A DNA stretch of 64,000 nt from contig JABANP010000222.1 in assembly GCA_013115135.1 (NCBI GenBank), positions 17,509-81,508 of the forward strand, written 5' to 3'. The notes beneath the pieces are model-generated. The model ran no database searches. It saw only the letters and a list, made by a program, of their open reading frames with translations, and was not told where the DNA came from. This DNA is from Perkinsus olseni (Eukaryota; Perkinsozoa; Perkinsida; Perkinsidae). Positions within the stretch are counted from its first letter, which is position 1, and every line of letters begins with the position of its first letter. Positions 12,183 to 23,395 of this stretch are shown here, piece by piece. Made by a program: the position numbers and the translations under genes.

Positions 12183-13653
12183 CTAGTTTTCAACTAAATC
12201 TTCGCTTTTATCGCCGGTCTCGTCTTCTCTCTGTCGAGGGATCTGAAGAGGGCACACGGATCGGTCTCCGGTCGGAAAATTACGGGTAATTCTAAGGTAC
12301 CTCAACGCTGTGCAGCTTTTTCCTCCACTGCTTAAGCTCTCCATCGAACGCCCTCTTGCTGACCCTCTCGTTAGGGTCCGGGGTTATGGGGTCCACCGTA
12401 GGATTTCGCTTCCTCGGTGTAACCTGACAGACCACACGGAACACTTTCATTTACGATCAGGAAAATGAACCTACCGCAGCTCTGTAGGCTAGGTAGTTCT
12501 CCGTCATCTTGCCGATCTCAATCTGCTTGGCTCGTTGCTCAGCCCGGGCACGCCATTGTTCTTCAGTAGCAGGGACCTCCGACCTGCAGCCATACGGAAC
12601 CATCACCAACGGCACTCCAGCCTGGGCAAGTATCGCTCACAGTGGGGTCTTGGCAGCGGAACCTCCCGTCGTCCTTCTCCGGGATCTCAGAACAGGCCGA
12701 CGGCGGCGTTGTTCCGTCAGAGGTGTCTGCACGAAGACCCTCGAGGAACGAGAAACAACAATTGTTTATGATACCTTGCCACCATCTTCGGTTGCAGCCT
12801 CTTCAGCCCGCACAGGATGATCACCACCGAAGATCGGGTCAAGCTTGACATCAGCGTTAGGGTCAGGGAAGAAGGACGGGCCTTTAGCCATATCCTGAGG
12901 TTAACACTGCAACAGTCGCCACGTCAGCCTTTCGAGGGCTCGTGCAGCAGCAGCAGCAGCAGCACCGCGAACAGTAAGTAGACTCACTCTGAATCCACTA
13001 TTCAACTTTCGAAACTTGCTAGCTGTCTCGAGCTCACCATTAGCAGACGCCGAGGATAGCCGCTTCGCTGCCGGCCGTTTGCTGTCCTCCAGCTGCCCTG
13101 CAAGTTGACGAACCATTTTAACAGCGCGGGACTCCCGATTCGAGATTGAAACTCACCTGGTAGGTTGCTGAAGAGCTCCCCGCCCGTCACGCTTCCTTTG
13201 GAATCCTCAGGAATCACAATTCGAGTGTTGTTCATGAGAAATCCAAACCCAGCCGGCCGACTCTCCTCAGGAGCGGTCGTCAAGCCTGATGACCGCGGAC
13301 TTCCACTACCAGCGACCGCAGTCCCAGGATCGTTCACCTGCTACTCCAACAGCCAGCTTGCTGGAATCGGTCGGGGGTTCGAGATATGAATCCTGGGCGT
13401 CCAAGGGGGCCGCCTTCGGGAAGGTAGTGTTACCTCTTACGACGGTTCTACGATTAATCGGAGGCACGGGCATTGAGAAACCTGACCGACGAGAGCAGCT
13501 TCTACAAGCCCGATAGATGGAAGACTTACTGTCATCACTGCCGAAATCCGCCCAGCAGACTTTCGATGGTTTGGCTGGCTCTGGCCGCTCTGACCGGGCA
13601 CCACGTTGTGGTGATTCCGGATCCTTGCCAAAGGAATCCTCTTCCATGGACAT
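12183..13653 (-). CDS. histone mRNA stem-loop-binding protein, copy A
   Basis: Binds the 3' stem-loop of replication-dependent histone mRNAs and directs their processing and translation. The RNA-binding domain is split by a 51-nt intron: TEEQWRARAEQRAKQIEIGK and TENYLAYRAA, then VTPRKRNPTVDPITPDPNE and RVSKRAFDGELKQWRKKLH. This matches the family pattern RRQKQIxxGKxT...Y..Y...TP....SRRxWDxxxxxWxxxLH. The start is ATG at 13653 (MSMEEDSFGK), with intron 1 after GSDDS (donor at 13529). Shared with copy B are CWADxxSDDS, GFGFLMNxxxxxxPxDSK and a GPSxFPxP block. A 93-nt intron carries a GCT repeat. It ends DLVEN and TAG at 12183-12185. Seven short introns were found by hand. The upstream neighbour is its paralogue. 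Confidence 0.85.
12944..12963. repeat. CAG/GCT trinucleotide microsatellite
   Basis: Six to seven perfect CAG units within an intron of SLBP copy A. On the transcribed (minus) strand it reads GCT repeats, close to the 5' part of a 93-nt intron. Its length may vary between strains. Confidence 0.9.
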
Positions 13654-13982
13654 TTCCACCCAACTCAGCTTCGTCGGTCTCTCCTCAATGGGTGCCAGCG
13701 CCGGAAGTGGATGGGCCGACAGCCGTGGAGGAAGAGGGTGCTGATGACATGCTACTACTTCTACCGATTTAAACTATCTGAATATACCCGAGAGATGCTG
13801 CTCATCCCAACACCACACGACCGCACTTCGAAGCAAATGCCTGCATGCACCTCGTGTGTTGGTGCTGCAGCCGTGGGCAATCATGATATCAACTTTCCGC
13901 AACTAAGCGGAGCGACGCAATGGCATCATGCCTCTAATGACTCTAATTGATAGGAACGAAGCTCTCCTTTCACACCTGAGCT

Positions 13983-15329
13983 TCACAGTGGCGAGCCCCG
14001 GGGCGAACCAAGATGACTCACCATCTGCTCCGCATGAATTTCCAGTGAATGCAAACTCTTCCTCCATCGTCTTAGCTGGGCCTCGAATGCCCTCTTACTG
14101 AGCTTGCTCGTCGGATCCGGCGTCACAGGATCCACAAACGGCCTCCGTCGGGAAGGACTCACCTGACCACGTTAGCATTACACCATCGCCCAACTGAAGT
14201 AGGGACTGATACAGCGGTCCGATAGGCAACGTAAGACTCAGTCTTCTTGCCGATCTCCACTTGCTTTGCACGCTGCTCAAACCGCAGCTGCCACTGCTCC
14301 TCGGACGCTTCTTCGAGTCGTTGTTCAGGTCTACCAAATTGCAGTGAGCCCCCCGCATGCCAATGCAGGAGAAGCTCACCCGCCGGCGATACTCTGGCGT
14401 CTCCGGGCCACCCTGTAACGCTTCCTTCTCGTACTTCCATCGGGCCCGAGATCACGAGACTGACCAAAAAGGCTTTGAGTGTTAGCATGACTCTCGGCAT
14501 CCTAAGTACTGAATTCGCCCCTTACGTTCTTCTCTCCACCGGAGCTCTCATGGCCGAATACAGGGTCACGCCCCGGTTCGGGAAATGAACTCGGCCCAGC
14601 CTGTACAAAGTGATGCAGCCCACCAGAGCAGAGAGCCCCTACCGCTAGCCTATCCCCGTTGGCAACCCTCCTGAACTTGCTAGCCGTCGATGTATCCCCT
14701 GTTATAACGCCCACGCCGCTGCTGCTCAGACACCGCTTGTGACTCCGCTTGGTGTCCTCGAGCCCTGCAAGAGCCTACACCCCTGCCGTTAGTGCAGTTG
14801 AACAGGTTTCACCAGACATCAACATAGACCTGCTATCTTTAGAATCATCAGGAAGCATATTATGAGACATATTCATAAGGAACCCGAATCCTCGCGATGG
14901 GGCACCTTTGCCTTCTGCAGCTCGGGTCAGCCCTACATCCGGAGACTCTTCTTGTAGGACAGCTCCCAGCCCCATCCTACTGAACAGCTTCCTGCTCAGC
15001 TCACTGACTTCCGTTGAGTTTTGTCTACAGGGAGATGCTGTTGGAGAGACAGTTGGGCGCACTTCCGGCTTCGTGGCGACCGCTGAGGCTCCAGGAAAGG
15101 ACATGCCTGGAAGATAAGCAATCCCAGGGGCCAGTGTGGTTTGGATATGATGGCACCTACTGTCATCACTACTATCCAAATCAGCCCAGCAGATGCCAGA
15201 AGTGACGATAGAATCCGACCGCCAAGAGCCCTTCGCTGGAGCTGAGTCTGGTACTACGGTGGATGTCATGCAGAACAAACACTCAGGTATGCAGGAATCC
15301 CCGAATACGAATCTTCCAGAATCGTTCAT
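13983..15329 (-). CDS. histone mRNA stem-loop-binding protein, copy B
   Basis: A tandem paralogue of copy A on the same strand, with its ATG at 15329 (MNDSGRFVFGD). The RNA-binding domain is SEEQWQLRFEQRAKQVEIGK, KTESYVAYRTA, a 50-nt intron, then VSPSRRRPFVDPVTPDP and KLSKRAFEAQLRRWRKSLH. The intron inside the domain falls at the same place as in copy A, so duplication came after that intron. The N-terminal blocks CWADLDSSDDS (followed by a 54-nt intron) and GFGFLMNMSHNMLPDDSK are also shared. Outside these blocks the two proteins have diverged strongly. The protein ends just after HAEQM, either by reading on to a TGA at 13983-13985 or by splicing to a TGA a few bases further. All RNA-contacting positions I can compare are kept, so it is probably functional. 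Confidence 0.82.
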
Positions 15330-15374
15330 CTCGACAATCCATAGCAGCTTTCCCAGTCCGAGGTAATGCTCCTA

Positions 15375-17266
15375 TCAACAGCACCGGGACATCCCATTGA
15401 GGCACTCAAACAAAATCTCGGACGAGCCACAACGACGAACGCATGTGAAGGAATGCGTGATATCATCACGATTTCCGCGACGGTGCGGCCAGGATATCCG
15501 TGCCACCACCGAGGGCGGTGGCGATGTCCGAAAGAGAAGGACCGTCTGAAGAAAGGCCTCGATCACCTCAGTGCGAGTACCAACGTCCCACCGGCCATGG
15601 ATCCGCTGCCCTTTCGGTGCGCTCTCAGCTTCTCCTCGCTGGTATGCACTACCATCTGCTCAGCAGCGTCCGTTATGTCGCCGTCGTGGAAGTGCCGCGC
15701 CACTGAAGTGGTACCAAGGTACGCATACCGTCCAAGCTACGCATCCTACAGGAGAGAAGGAGGTTGGCCATTCTCGCCATCTCGATCTCTGCATTGTCGA
15801 TCTGCGCGATTCGGTACTCCATGCCTTGGGCAAGCTGAAAGGGAAGCAGTCGGTCATACCATACCTTCACCAATTCTAATCAATACTACATTCACTATCT
15901 TAGTCGTCTGAGCGTTTACCTTCACAGTGACGTTGTAGGCCCACTCGTACATAGCAGTCTCAGCGTTGGCAACTAACAACACCTCCTTCTAGCACCACTA
16001 CGGTCGAGGATATGGCCTTACCAGCGGTGAGAACCTTGGATACATGAGAGTGGATGCCCTGCATCTTCTTCACAGCATTCGATAGTATAACTCTCATCTC
16101 CTCTAGCTCTCCCTATGACCATTGACGATTACCGATACTGAGACACTGAGAATACCCACCTCCTGCTGGACTGATTTAGCCTGCAGTATACGATACACTG
16201 AGCTGAGATGATCACGTACCTGAGGTTGAAGGAAGAATAGTCAATGAAAGCTCCGCACTGGTAGAGACTCACCGTCTTCTCATCAGCCATCCACTTCTCG
16301 AGGGTATTTGCTCTGAAGAGAGTGAACTACAGCTCAAGCAAGTAATTAGTGTGGAGCACCTCACGGCCACGTTGTTGTACAAGTCGAAAAGTTCATCGAT
16401 CTCCAGATGGAAGGTCGAACCCTGCAAAGATACGCATCGGGTATTCAGAGGTCGATTCTGGTTGAACTCATGCTACTTCTTTATCCACCACTTTAGAGAG
16501 GTCCACTACCGCTCTAACTCGGCTCTCGCTCTGGACCACCTGCAAAGATTCCGTTATTCGAGCGAAGCAAAGTGTCTGATATTACATTGTTCTCTACGCT
16601 GATGACCTGCCCCTCGAACACCTAACAGCAGCTGTACTGGACGAAGGCGATCCTGATGCCGTGCCTACTTTGTACCGGCCTACTGCGTCCTCGAGCGTGT
16701 CCACACAGGTGTCAAGGTTCATACCAAATCTAAGAGATGTAGTCTAACATACTTCGTTTGGGGTCTGCTACATCGTCTGGCCTTCCGAGTCCAACTCTGA
16801 CTGCGTCTGGGACCGATCTCGTCGCTTTAGCACTGAACAGATCGAAGGATTCTACCACTGCAGCGCAGCGACTACTTACTCTCTTTCATGTCCTTCGAGA
16901 AGAAGCCCGGTTTCTTGGCTTGGTCTGGGAAGGGGGCACAGTGGCAGAAAAACCAAATTCCGTGGGACTCTCACCTAAGTCCACGTCCTGTGGCCTGGTC
17001 GGGGCTAAATCCACCTTCGCTCGAGTGAACTGGGCCTGAAAGGCGATGGCTACTTCGAGGACGCGGCATGCCGATCAAGGCCTCACCGAGACTGTATCCG
17101 TGAGAGAGGAGACACAGTCCATACCATCTCTTTCGCAATCTCGGTCTACACTGGCCGAGACCACCATCACAGCTAGGAAAAGTGCGGCTGACCGTATACG
17201 CAACTGAAGAGGGAAGAGGAATAGACTGACGACGACAGCCCGAAAGGAGCTCACCCAGTCGGTCAT
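15375..17266 (-). CDS. helical protein with possible signal peptide, function unknown
   Basis: The probable start is ATG ACC GAC TGG at 17266, followed by a 51-nt intron and a hydrophobic stretch (LRIRSAALFLAVMVVSASVD) that looks like a signal peptide or signal anchor. Later exons, joined by introns of 38-51 nt, encode long amphipathic helices: FHLEIDELFDLYNNVAF, TLEKWMADEKTV, ELEEMRVILSNAVKKMQGIH, WYDRLLPFQLAQGMEYRIAQ, AEIEMARMANLLLSLARHF and VVHTSEEKLRAHRKG. The helices resemble BAR or other coiled-coil proteins, but I could not match a family. The exact stop is not settled (about 15375-15400). Its BTB neighbour lies upstream on the same strand. Confidence 0.5.
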
Positions 17267-17499
17267 GCCGGGCGGGGTGTTAATCGAGGAAGAGTCGCGG
17301 GAAAAATACAAGTAATGGCTGCAGGGGAGGCGATTAGGGCCTGGGTGACCACTATTGACCGAAATCAACTTCACCGAGGGATATGAAACTCATGATGACG
17401 ATGCCGACGCTATGATGGTGGTGACTATTGAATTAAAACACCCGCAGCAGCAGGAGCACGGATGGCGCTACTCGTGTGACTTCATCGCCGACAGGTTGC

Positions 17500-19574
17500 T
17501 CAGATTCGTGGTACCACCGAGCGAGGCGCCACCAGCGCAGCACTGCCGCCTGCTACCAGCTGCTGTTGGAATAGCGAGAAGGAGCTCACACATCTGAGCA
17601 CAGTGGAGCTGGATCACGCACTGCAAAGGATATGCTCGACCTGAATTCCATGTGCGGGAGGCGATTTAGGATATCTTCTGAACGCACTGTGGTGTTGAGA
17701 TCAGCCGAGAAGTAGTACCTGTTTGCTGCGGTGGTGAGCAGGAGCCTCAAAAGTGGCTTACAGTATCAAAGACACCAAGGGGATCTCCACCAGGTTGGCC
17801 CTCACCGACAGGGCGACATCCTCCCCCGGCGGAACCCCGATCGGTATCGTAGTGCCTGAGTAGGAAATGAAACGGTTTTAGTCTGGGGCGAGCCTGCAGT
17901 ACTCCAATGCAGGTTAACGCCGGAAGGGAAGCATATGAACACCGGTGGTCTGTCGCTGTTCATGACAGTCTGCCATTGATGGTGAGGCGGCCTTGATCTC
18001 CCAGGAGCAGCACCAGACGGGACTGATACCGCGCTGACCTGAATGAAACGTCTGCTGCCGGGATCGAACCAGGGATCTCAACCCAACCTCCCATTGAAAC
18101 TGAGCAGCTGGGAATCGCTTAACACAGAGCCTCTCAGCGAATGAGCTCTTGACAGGTAGGCGTAGATCCGCCGACTCGTACACGATCCTGATACGGCCCT
18201 CATCGGCCCTGTCAAGGCGCACTACCCATGAGAAGAATTGACCTAAATGCAGGAAATGCAAGAAAGAAAAATCTGAAACCGCCGTCGGGTGGCCGACTGT
18301 TCCTACTACCCTTGATGACCCTAACGGCATCACCCGACTCAGCACTGCCCCCAGGAGTGTCCGGCAGGAGAGCTCTCAGACTGGGGATGTACCATTCATG
18401 GGCCGAAGCTGTCGAATCAGCAGGAGCGTACCCGGGCAGAGTCTGGATACACAGGATGGCAGACTCAGATAACAGGGCCCTATTAAAGCAGCTACATCGA
18501 TCTCAGCAAACTTCCCGCCACGAGCAGCCGCCGCTTGCCGCCACTCCTGCCAACTCTTGCACTGCCGCAGGAGGTCACAGATCGAGTCCAGACCAGCCCA
18601 CTCGGTGACGAATCGGACAACACCTGCAGGGGACAGCTGCAGTGTCTTCCACCACTCACGTCCGCCACAGACTCTCGCAATCAAGATCGGTGGCGATGGC
18701 CTGCGAGGCTGGGCCTAGAACGTGGGCCATGGCGAACTGGGAGAGGTGGCCATCCAAGAGCTGCTTCCTTAGGGCGTCCGTATGCAGCAGACGCGGCAAC
18801 TGCTGACCAACGTAGGCCGATACTTCCCGAGAGATGGTGGAGTGCGAGGACAGGGATGGATGCAGCAGGATGGATAGACAACTGGAAGGCGGCATACAGG
18901 AAGATAAGCGAAGGGACCTACTTGTGCGGGTCTAACTTGGGGAGGATAACCTGGGCTACCATATCCTCGGTCAAAGCTTCGATGCCTAGATTCCGCGCCT
19001 CCGCCAGTACACTTAGCATGTCGGCAGCGGACAATGATGTAGGGTCATCATCAGGTGCAAGGCCGCCGAAATACATGAACCGCACCAGGGCCCTCATTAC
19101 GCTCAACCTACACAGTCGAAGGCGGCAAACGCTCCGCTGCCGCCCTCCTTTACTACTTCTGATGAATCTCCAGCTTGTTAGTGGCCCTAGGCTGGCATAG
19201 CTGCTGGCGTAGTACTCCACCTAGCAAACGCTGCAGCGATGGCAATAACCGCTGAAGACAAGGATAACCCACTATGCGCAGCCAGAATCACCGAGTGGGC
19301 CTTGATCTCGCCACTGCCGCCAGGCTCAGAGCATGTACCTAAGGAGCTCCTCTCGGCCAGGTCAGCTGGGCTGTCCTTGCGTACAGACTATAGTGAAGTC
19401 AGTGAGGATGCGGTCCTCGAACATCCTCCTCAAGTTCATCTGCAGCAGCTCATTGCCGTCCATGCTGTGAGTGGCGTCCTCTATCGGGCCGATGTGGGCC
19501 GGTACACCACCACCACCACTGCACACCGACTCCGCCTTGAACGACTTCACTGAGTCGGGACGGATGGATGGCAC
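17500..19574 (-). CDS. BTB/POZ-domain protein
   Basis: The BTB fold is recognisable across short introns: MNLRRMFEDRILTDFTIVC (first strand and helix), EIKAHSVILAAHS (the HxxVLAAxS motif), RLLGGVLRQQLCQ, a 49-nt intron, then RALVRFMYFGG and a closing helix (LSAADMLSVLAEARNLGIEA). A BACK-like helical region follows (STISREVSAYVGQQLPRLLH, QLLDGHLSQFAMAHVLG, FVTEWAGLDSICDLLRQCKS). The C-terminal exons are beta-rich (FFSWVVRLDRADEGRIRIVY, GTTIPIGVPPGEDVALSV, YYFSADLNTTVRSEDIL), ending in a TGA at about 17500. BTB-BACK proteins often bring substrates to cullin-3 ubiquitin ligases; that role is inferred. The start is not settled: an upstream exon is possible, and the first in-frame ATG lies near 19466. 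Confidence 0.62.
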
Positions 19575-19756
19575 ACTAGGGAGAGAGGATCATCACCAAC
19601 AACAACAAGACCAAGGCTAGCTCGCCCCTTCCACTCAATCCACCCAACTGCAAGGCAGCTACGCACAGAAACTTTTCATGGCCCTCAACCCGTGCTCAGG
19701 CGGGTGTCGGGACTGCCCCTATCAAACCTTGCCGTCGCCATTTCGCCACTTGGACC

Positions 19757-20415
19757 CTAGCTGGCACTTCTGCGCAAACTCTGTCCATCTTGAAGTTGTT
19801 CGCTGAGAGGCCGACCTCGGTGCCCTCCCATAGCCGCGTCGGACTCACTTTGATTCCGATATTGGCAGTTTATAGGGAATCTGCCCTGTATGCCAGAGAA
19901 GCCTCTGTAGTCAGGAGCCAGGCCCGGTAGCCCAGGCACTCCCGGTATCTACCACGCTACACGCCCACTAGCTGCTATAGCAAGCCTTCTACCTGGAACA
20001 GAGCGCCGCCCACTGGTACTCTGGCCACGTGGTAAGCTATCTCTCCCTTCCCCTTCCCTCTCTTGGTGCCTTCTACTCTGTTTGTTACAGGGTAGGTAGC
20101 ATGGACCAGCATGTTGAACTCCTTACCCCTACCAAGATCGAACTGCCCCGCCGCGACCCCGAGCAGCGACCATACTTGCCAAGCTTCCGCCGGAGTATCT
20201 TCCGAGCCTCCTCCAAGTGCTCAGCCTTGATCCTCTTCGCCTCTTGAGCTATCAATGTCTTACCCATATGTATTATGGGCTTCTGTTCTAGCTCGGGAAT
20301 GGCCGCCTAATCACGACCGCTGCGCCACGAAATTACCCGAAGAATCCTAGGTAGGACCTACTCTTGGCACTCGGAACTGCACTGGCTTAGGTGGACGGAA
20401 TTTGATAGGCGGCAT
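19757..20415 (-). CDS. mitochondrial large-subunit ribosomal protein uL16m
   Basis: The likely core start is ATG at 20415 (MPPIKFRPPKPVQFRVPR). A 55-nt intron (20307-20361) leads to the exon AIPELEQKPIIHMGKTLIAQ, then EAKRIKAEHLEEARKILRRK, which is the family's AxxIEAARRAI helix. After another intron comes GTKRGKGKGEIAYHVARVPV then GGALFQVEGLL, matching the uL16 signature GxGKGxxxxWVAxVxxGxxLFEV. A last exon IPYKLPISES fits the KLP block. uL16 sits near the peptidyl-transferase centre and is needed for late assembly. A transit peptide is not visible in the core and may be in an upstream exon in 20416-20900. The exon holding the WxRxF segment could not be resolved. Confidence 0.66.
20322..20334 (+). 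repeat. recurring 13-mer GCGCCACGAAATT in uL16m intron
   Basis: Lies inside the 55-nt uL16m intron (20307-20361). On the transcript it is the reverse complement, so orientation relative to the gene differs from the EDRF1 copy. Confidence 0.7.
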
Positions 20416-21005
20416 GAGGAGCAACCGGAAGTACAAACTGCCGACTTTGCGAAGTTGAGCGGCATGGACAACGAAGAGCCCGAGCCTCTCTCTGTGAAAC
20501 CATCGACCCCGAGCCATCGATCATGGCTCATGCCCGCTTCCACGCCTACAAGTACGGCAGGATGAACCGCCACTCTGAAGGATCTGACGATAGGCCGAGG
20601 AGAAAACTCTCACCAGACCTTCCGGTTTTCAGTACAAGCACCCGGTTCTCAGTACTCGAGTACAATGCATCCATGCCAGTATTCAAGGATTCGCCAAGCT
20701 GTCTTCCGCAAGATCCGTATACGTACAATCAATTCTACTACCACGGAGTTGGTCGGGCGCGGCAGTTGCCACAACCCCAGTCTCGAAAGATACACGACGA
20801 TAGAGTGGCGGTCCTTCTCATCGCCGGGCAAGAAGAGTACATCGTGTATGGAAGGAAAGGTGGAGGTGATCCGGCAAGCTACAAGGAAGGGCCGCGACCG
20901 TAGAAACGACCACCAACGCAATAAACAGCAATGGGAGAGACCTTTAACGTCCTGCGATGGAAAAGATACTACTGTGCATCGCTCCGCTGTAATTAACGAT
21001 CAGTT
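20416..21005. other. unresolved region, possible 5' exons of uL16m
   Basis: This gap between the uL16m core and the U1A/U2B''-type gene has stop-free minus-strand stretches, including SLNTGMDALYSSTENRV and, near 20840, a short ATG-initiated segment with basic and Ser/Thr residues (MYSSCPAMRRTATLSS). The latter would suit a mitochondrial targeting peptide. I could not join these to the core with consistent phase. Confidence 0.3.
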
Positions 21006-21676
21006 TCAGTCGGCATCGGACATTTCAACCTCTTCTGCTTCCTCTCCTTCAGCTGCCTTCGGGACGTTCACCGTTACTCGTCGCTTGGGTTTCGGTGCCT
21101 ACCACCACGGCAGAAAAAGCGATCAACCCCAACGTAAAATAGTGATGAAGTGAAGCCCTACCTGTCCATTCTTGGCCCCTCTCCGTCTGGGTTTGAACGT
21201 TCCATCGGCCCTAGCCACTACATCCGACTTCGTCCGAGCAAAGGCGACTCTCTGAGATGACAGAAATGCCACCTTCCGGCACACAGTGGCGCCCTACCAA
21301 AGGCTTGTCGAGGAATGGAAAGCCGTTAAGTGTCTTCATCGCCAGAGCAGCGTTCGATGCCTCCCGGAAGGCAATCTGATCAACGCTAACCTTAGAGCTG
21401 GAAGATCTCAAATAAACCCTTGTTATTACGAATGCTTGCCCCCTTCTGGATTGTCCCTTCCCCGCATATACGGCCAGGACCGGTCCGAAGCTGGCGAAGA
21501 GCTCAAACAACAAGGGCTTCAGATCTGAGCGGGCGACTAAGCCATGGAGGCTTCACCGGTGCAGTACTACTACCATCCAACTTTATCTTGTCGTTGAGGT
21601 TATTGACGTAAAGGGTGTTATTAATCCCTCCTGTTGTTGCTGCTCCTTGCCTCTGACGGCTAGTCGTGGTGGCCAT
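21006..21676 (-). CDS. U1A/U2B''-type snRNP protein with a single RRM
   Basis: Runs from ATG at 21676 (MATTTSRQRQGAATTGG) to TGA at 21006-21008. After removing introns of 49, 54, 46 and 63 nt, the RRM reads TLYVNNLNDKIKLDDLKPLL (RNP2 is LYVNNL), FELFASFGPVLAVYAGK, QSRRGQAFIAF (RNP1 is RGQAFIAF) and ASNAALAMKTLNGFPFLDKPL. It is followed by RVAFARTKSDVVARADGTF. This matches human U2B''/U1A (NNLNDKI, RGQAFVIFKE, GFPFYDKPM, TDSDIIAKMKGTF). The protein ends with an acidic tail instead of the second RRM of the animal proteins, which is known for several protists. It should bind stem-loops of U1 and/or U2 snRNA in the spliceosome. Confidence 0.86.
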
Positions 21677-21814
21677 TCTAGTGATAGCAGCTCCTCCGGA
21701 CGCAAACCACTACTAGGCGATAGCTCCCCCAGCAACATGATTATCATCACACAACAATCAGTCTACATCGATAAAATGTTATAGAAGCTAATAACAATGA
21801 GTATGATACGGTTA

Positions 21815-23022
21815 CTAAGTCCAAGTAAACTTCTTTATGATAGGTTGGGCATCCCTCTCCAGCTGTTTCCTCGGGGACTCCCCCTTCGAGTACCGTCGCT
21901 TAGTAATCTGAAACAGTTCAATATCGAGCCCAGTAGCATCGCACCGTAGCAGTACCTTCCCCATCGGATCCCCCTCATCCGAAGAGCTGCCGCTCCCCGA
22001 TTCCCGATCAGAGCCACCAGAGCTGGACCCACTGCTAGAGCTCCTGAACACAGCATACCATAACCGGTGGCGTTTGATCCACGTACAGCTGTAGCTATTC
22101 GAGAGCACGCGAGATGTGGACATCTGAAGCTCCGACTACCCTTCGCCGCTGCTAGAAGAACCGCTACTGGAGTCGCTCTCGTGGCCGTTGTCCTCCTCGG
22201 CCGATGACTCTGATGAAGACGATGCCTCGTCATTGATGAAGTTATCGAACTCGCCCGCCTTCTTAGCCTTCTTCGGTGCTGAAAAGAAATAGGTCAACCA
22301 AAACGAACAATGGACAACAAAGCAAATTGTCTAGGGCGAGCGCGTCACGGGTCTCCAAGTTCCATCGAGTTCAATTAATTTAGTGGCGCGTGAAAACGAG
22401 AGCTCGCCAATAAAGAACCAGCCGAGTTCACCATTCAGTACTTCGGTTGGCCTTCTTCTGCCGTCCTGCTGCTTTCTCCGCAACATTACCGTTATTGGCG
22501 TATCTAATAGGCGAGACAACCTCATCAATGCTCGCGAAAATCACCCAACCTGATACAGATACAACAATCATTCCTCGAATCGCTCAGCCGATCGATAACA
22601 AAAATTATCATAAAAGTGAGAAATTATCGTGAAGCCGCGTGGCAACGCCCCTCGTCCCGAGTAGTACGATCCATCAGCAAAGCACTGCCTCTCCTTCTGC
22701 GATAATTTACTGAACATCGACGCATATTGGTTCTTCGTGTACTTCTGATCGGGTGCCTGCGTGCAAATCCTCCAACGCCATAGCTAAGCTCCTCCATTAG
22801 AGTCTCATGGAAGTGCACGAAAAAGAAAAGGAAAACGGAGAGCCATCATTCCGACGATGCTTGCAAAACTGAACAAAACGGCCTGGCCACTTTGGCCTTC
22901 AACAGCAGTAGTACCGTCCTCAGAGCTACAACTTCGGGAATATAGCTAAAATATAGCTTACCTTCTTTTTCATCATCTTTATGAAGTTCGACAAGCCCTT
23001 CGTGTTCTCGTCAATCGACCGC
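21815..23022 (-). CDS. acidic, probably nuclear protein of unknown function (N-terminus not found)
   Basis: Exons joined by short introns encode a basic helix (RRSIDENTKGLSNFIKMMKK), a KYTKNQYASMFSKLSQKERQ segment, a Lys-rich stretch (AEKAAGRQKKANRS), an acidic Ser/Glu/Asp tract (EFDNFINDEASSSSESSAEE) and a C-terminal block (MGKVLLRCDATGLDIELFQI, ending KKFTWT at 21815). The charge pattern suggests a chromatin or RNA-associated protein, but no domain is recognised. The first exon is uncertain because no good ATG precedes 23022. The region holds two instances of the recurring 13-mer (22377-22389 and 23294-23306). Confidence 0.45.
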
Positions 23023-23293
23023 CTGAAAATGACACAAAATATGCTAATCCATGCCGGAGCTTCCCTCTGGGCTGAACGAGGACGAAAAGAGCGGGTAGAG
23101 CGAAAACTCGAATACGCGGGCACGTGCCACGAGGCGGATCAGCACCCTCAGGCCTATTTTCCGATAGTTAACCCAGAATTTCGCAAAATAACTCTCTCTC
23201 AAGCGTCAAGAGCTACAATCAAGCCATCCCATAAAAAAATGAGAATTCTCAAAGACATCTCGAAGGCACAGTCGTACGGCCAAACCGCCGGAG

Positions 23294-23306
23294 AATTTCG
23301 TGGCGC
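23294..23306 (-). repeat. recurring 13-mer, inverted copy
   Basis: Exact match on the minus strand (AATTTCGTGGCGC on plus), upstream of the first recognised exon of the acidic nuclear gene, in a probable 5' intron or UTR. Confidence 0.65.
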
Positions 23307-23395
23307 GCTCCGTTGAACCAATCACAGCGAACGGTGAATTTGGCGGGAAGGACCCCTCTAGACGGATATGGTCAAGACGGGCGTGAAAACGGCTA

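Noticed and set aside
18050..18115. Second tRNA-like stretch with GGTTCGATCCC on the minus strand
   Set aside because: No room for a proper variable loop, and stems do not form; it lies within or next to BTB coding sequence.
18535..19200. Plus-strand 221-residue frame inside the BTB gene
   Set aside because: The minus strand encodes the BTB and BACK-like region with matching splice junctions, so the plus frame is a shadow.
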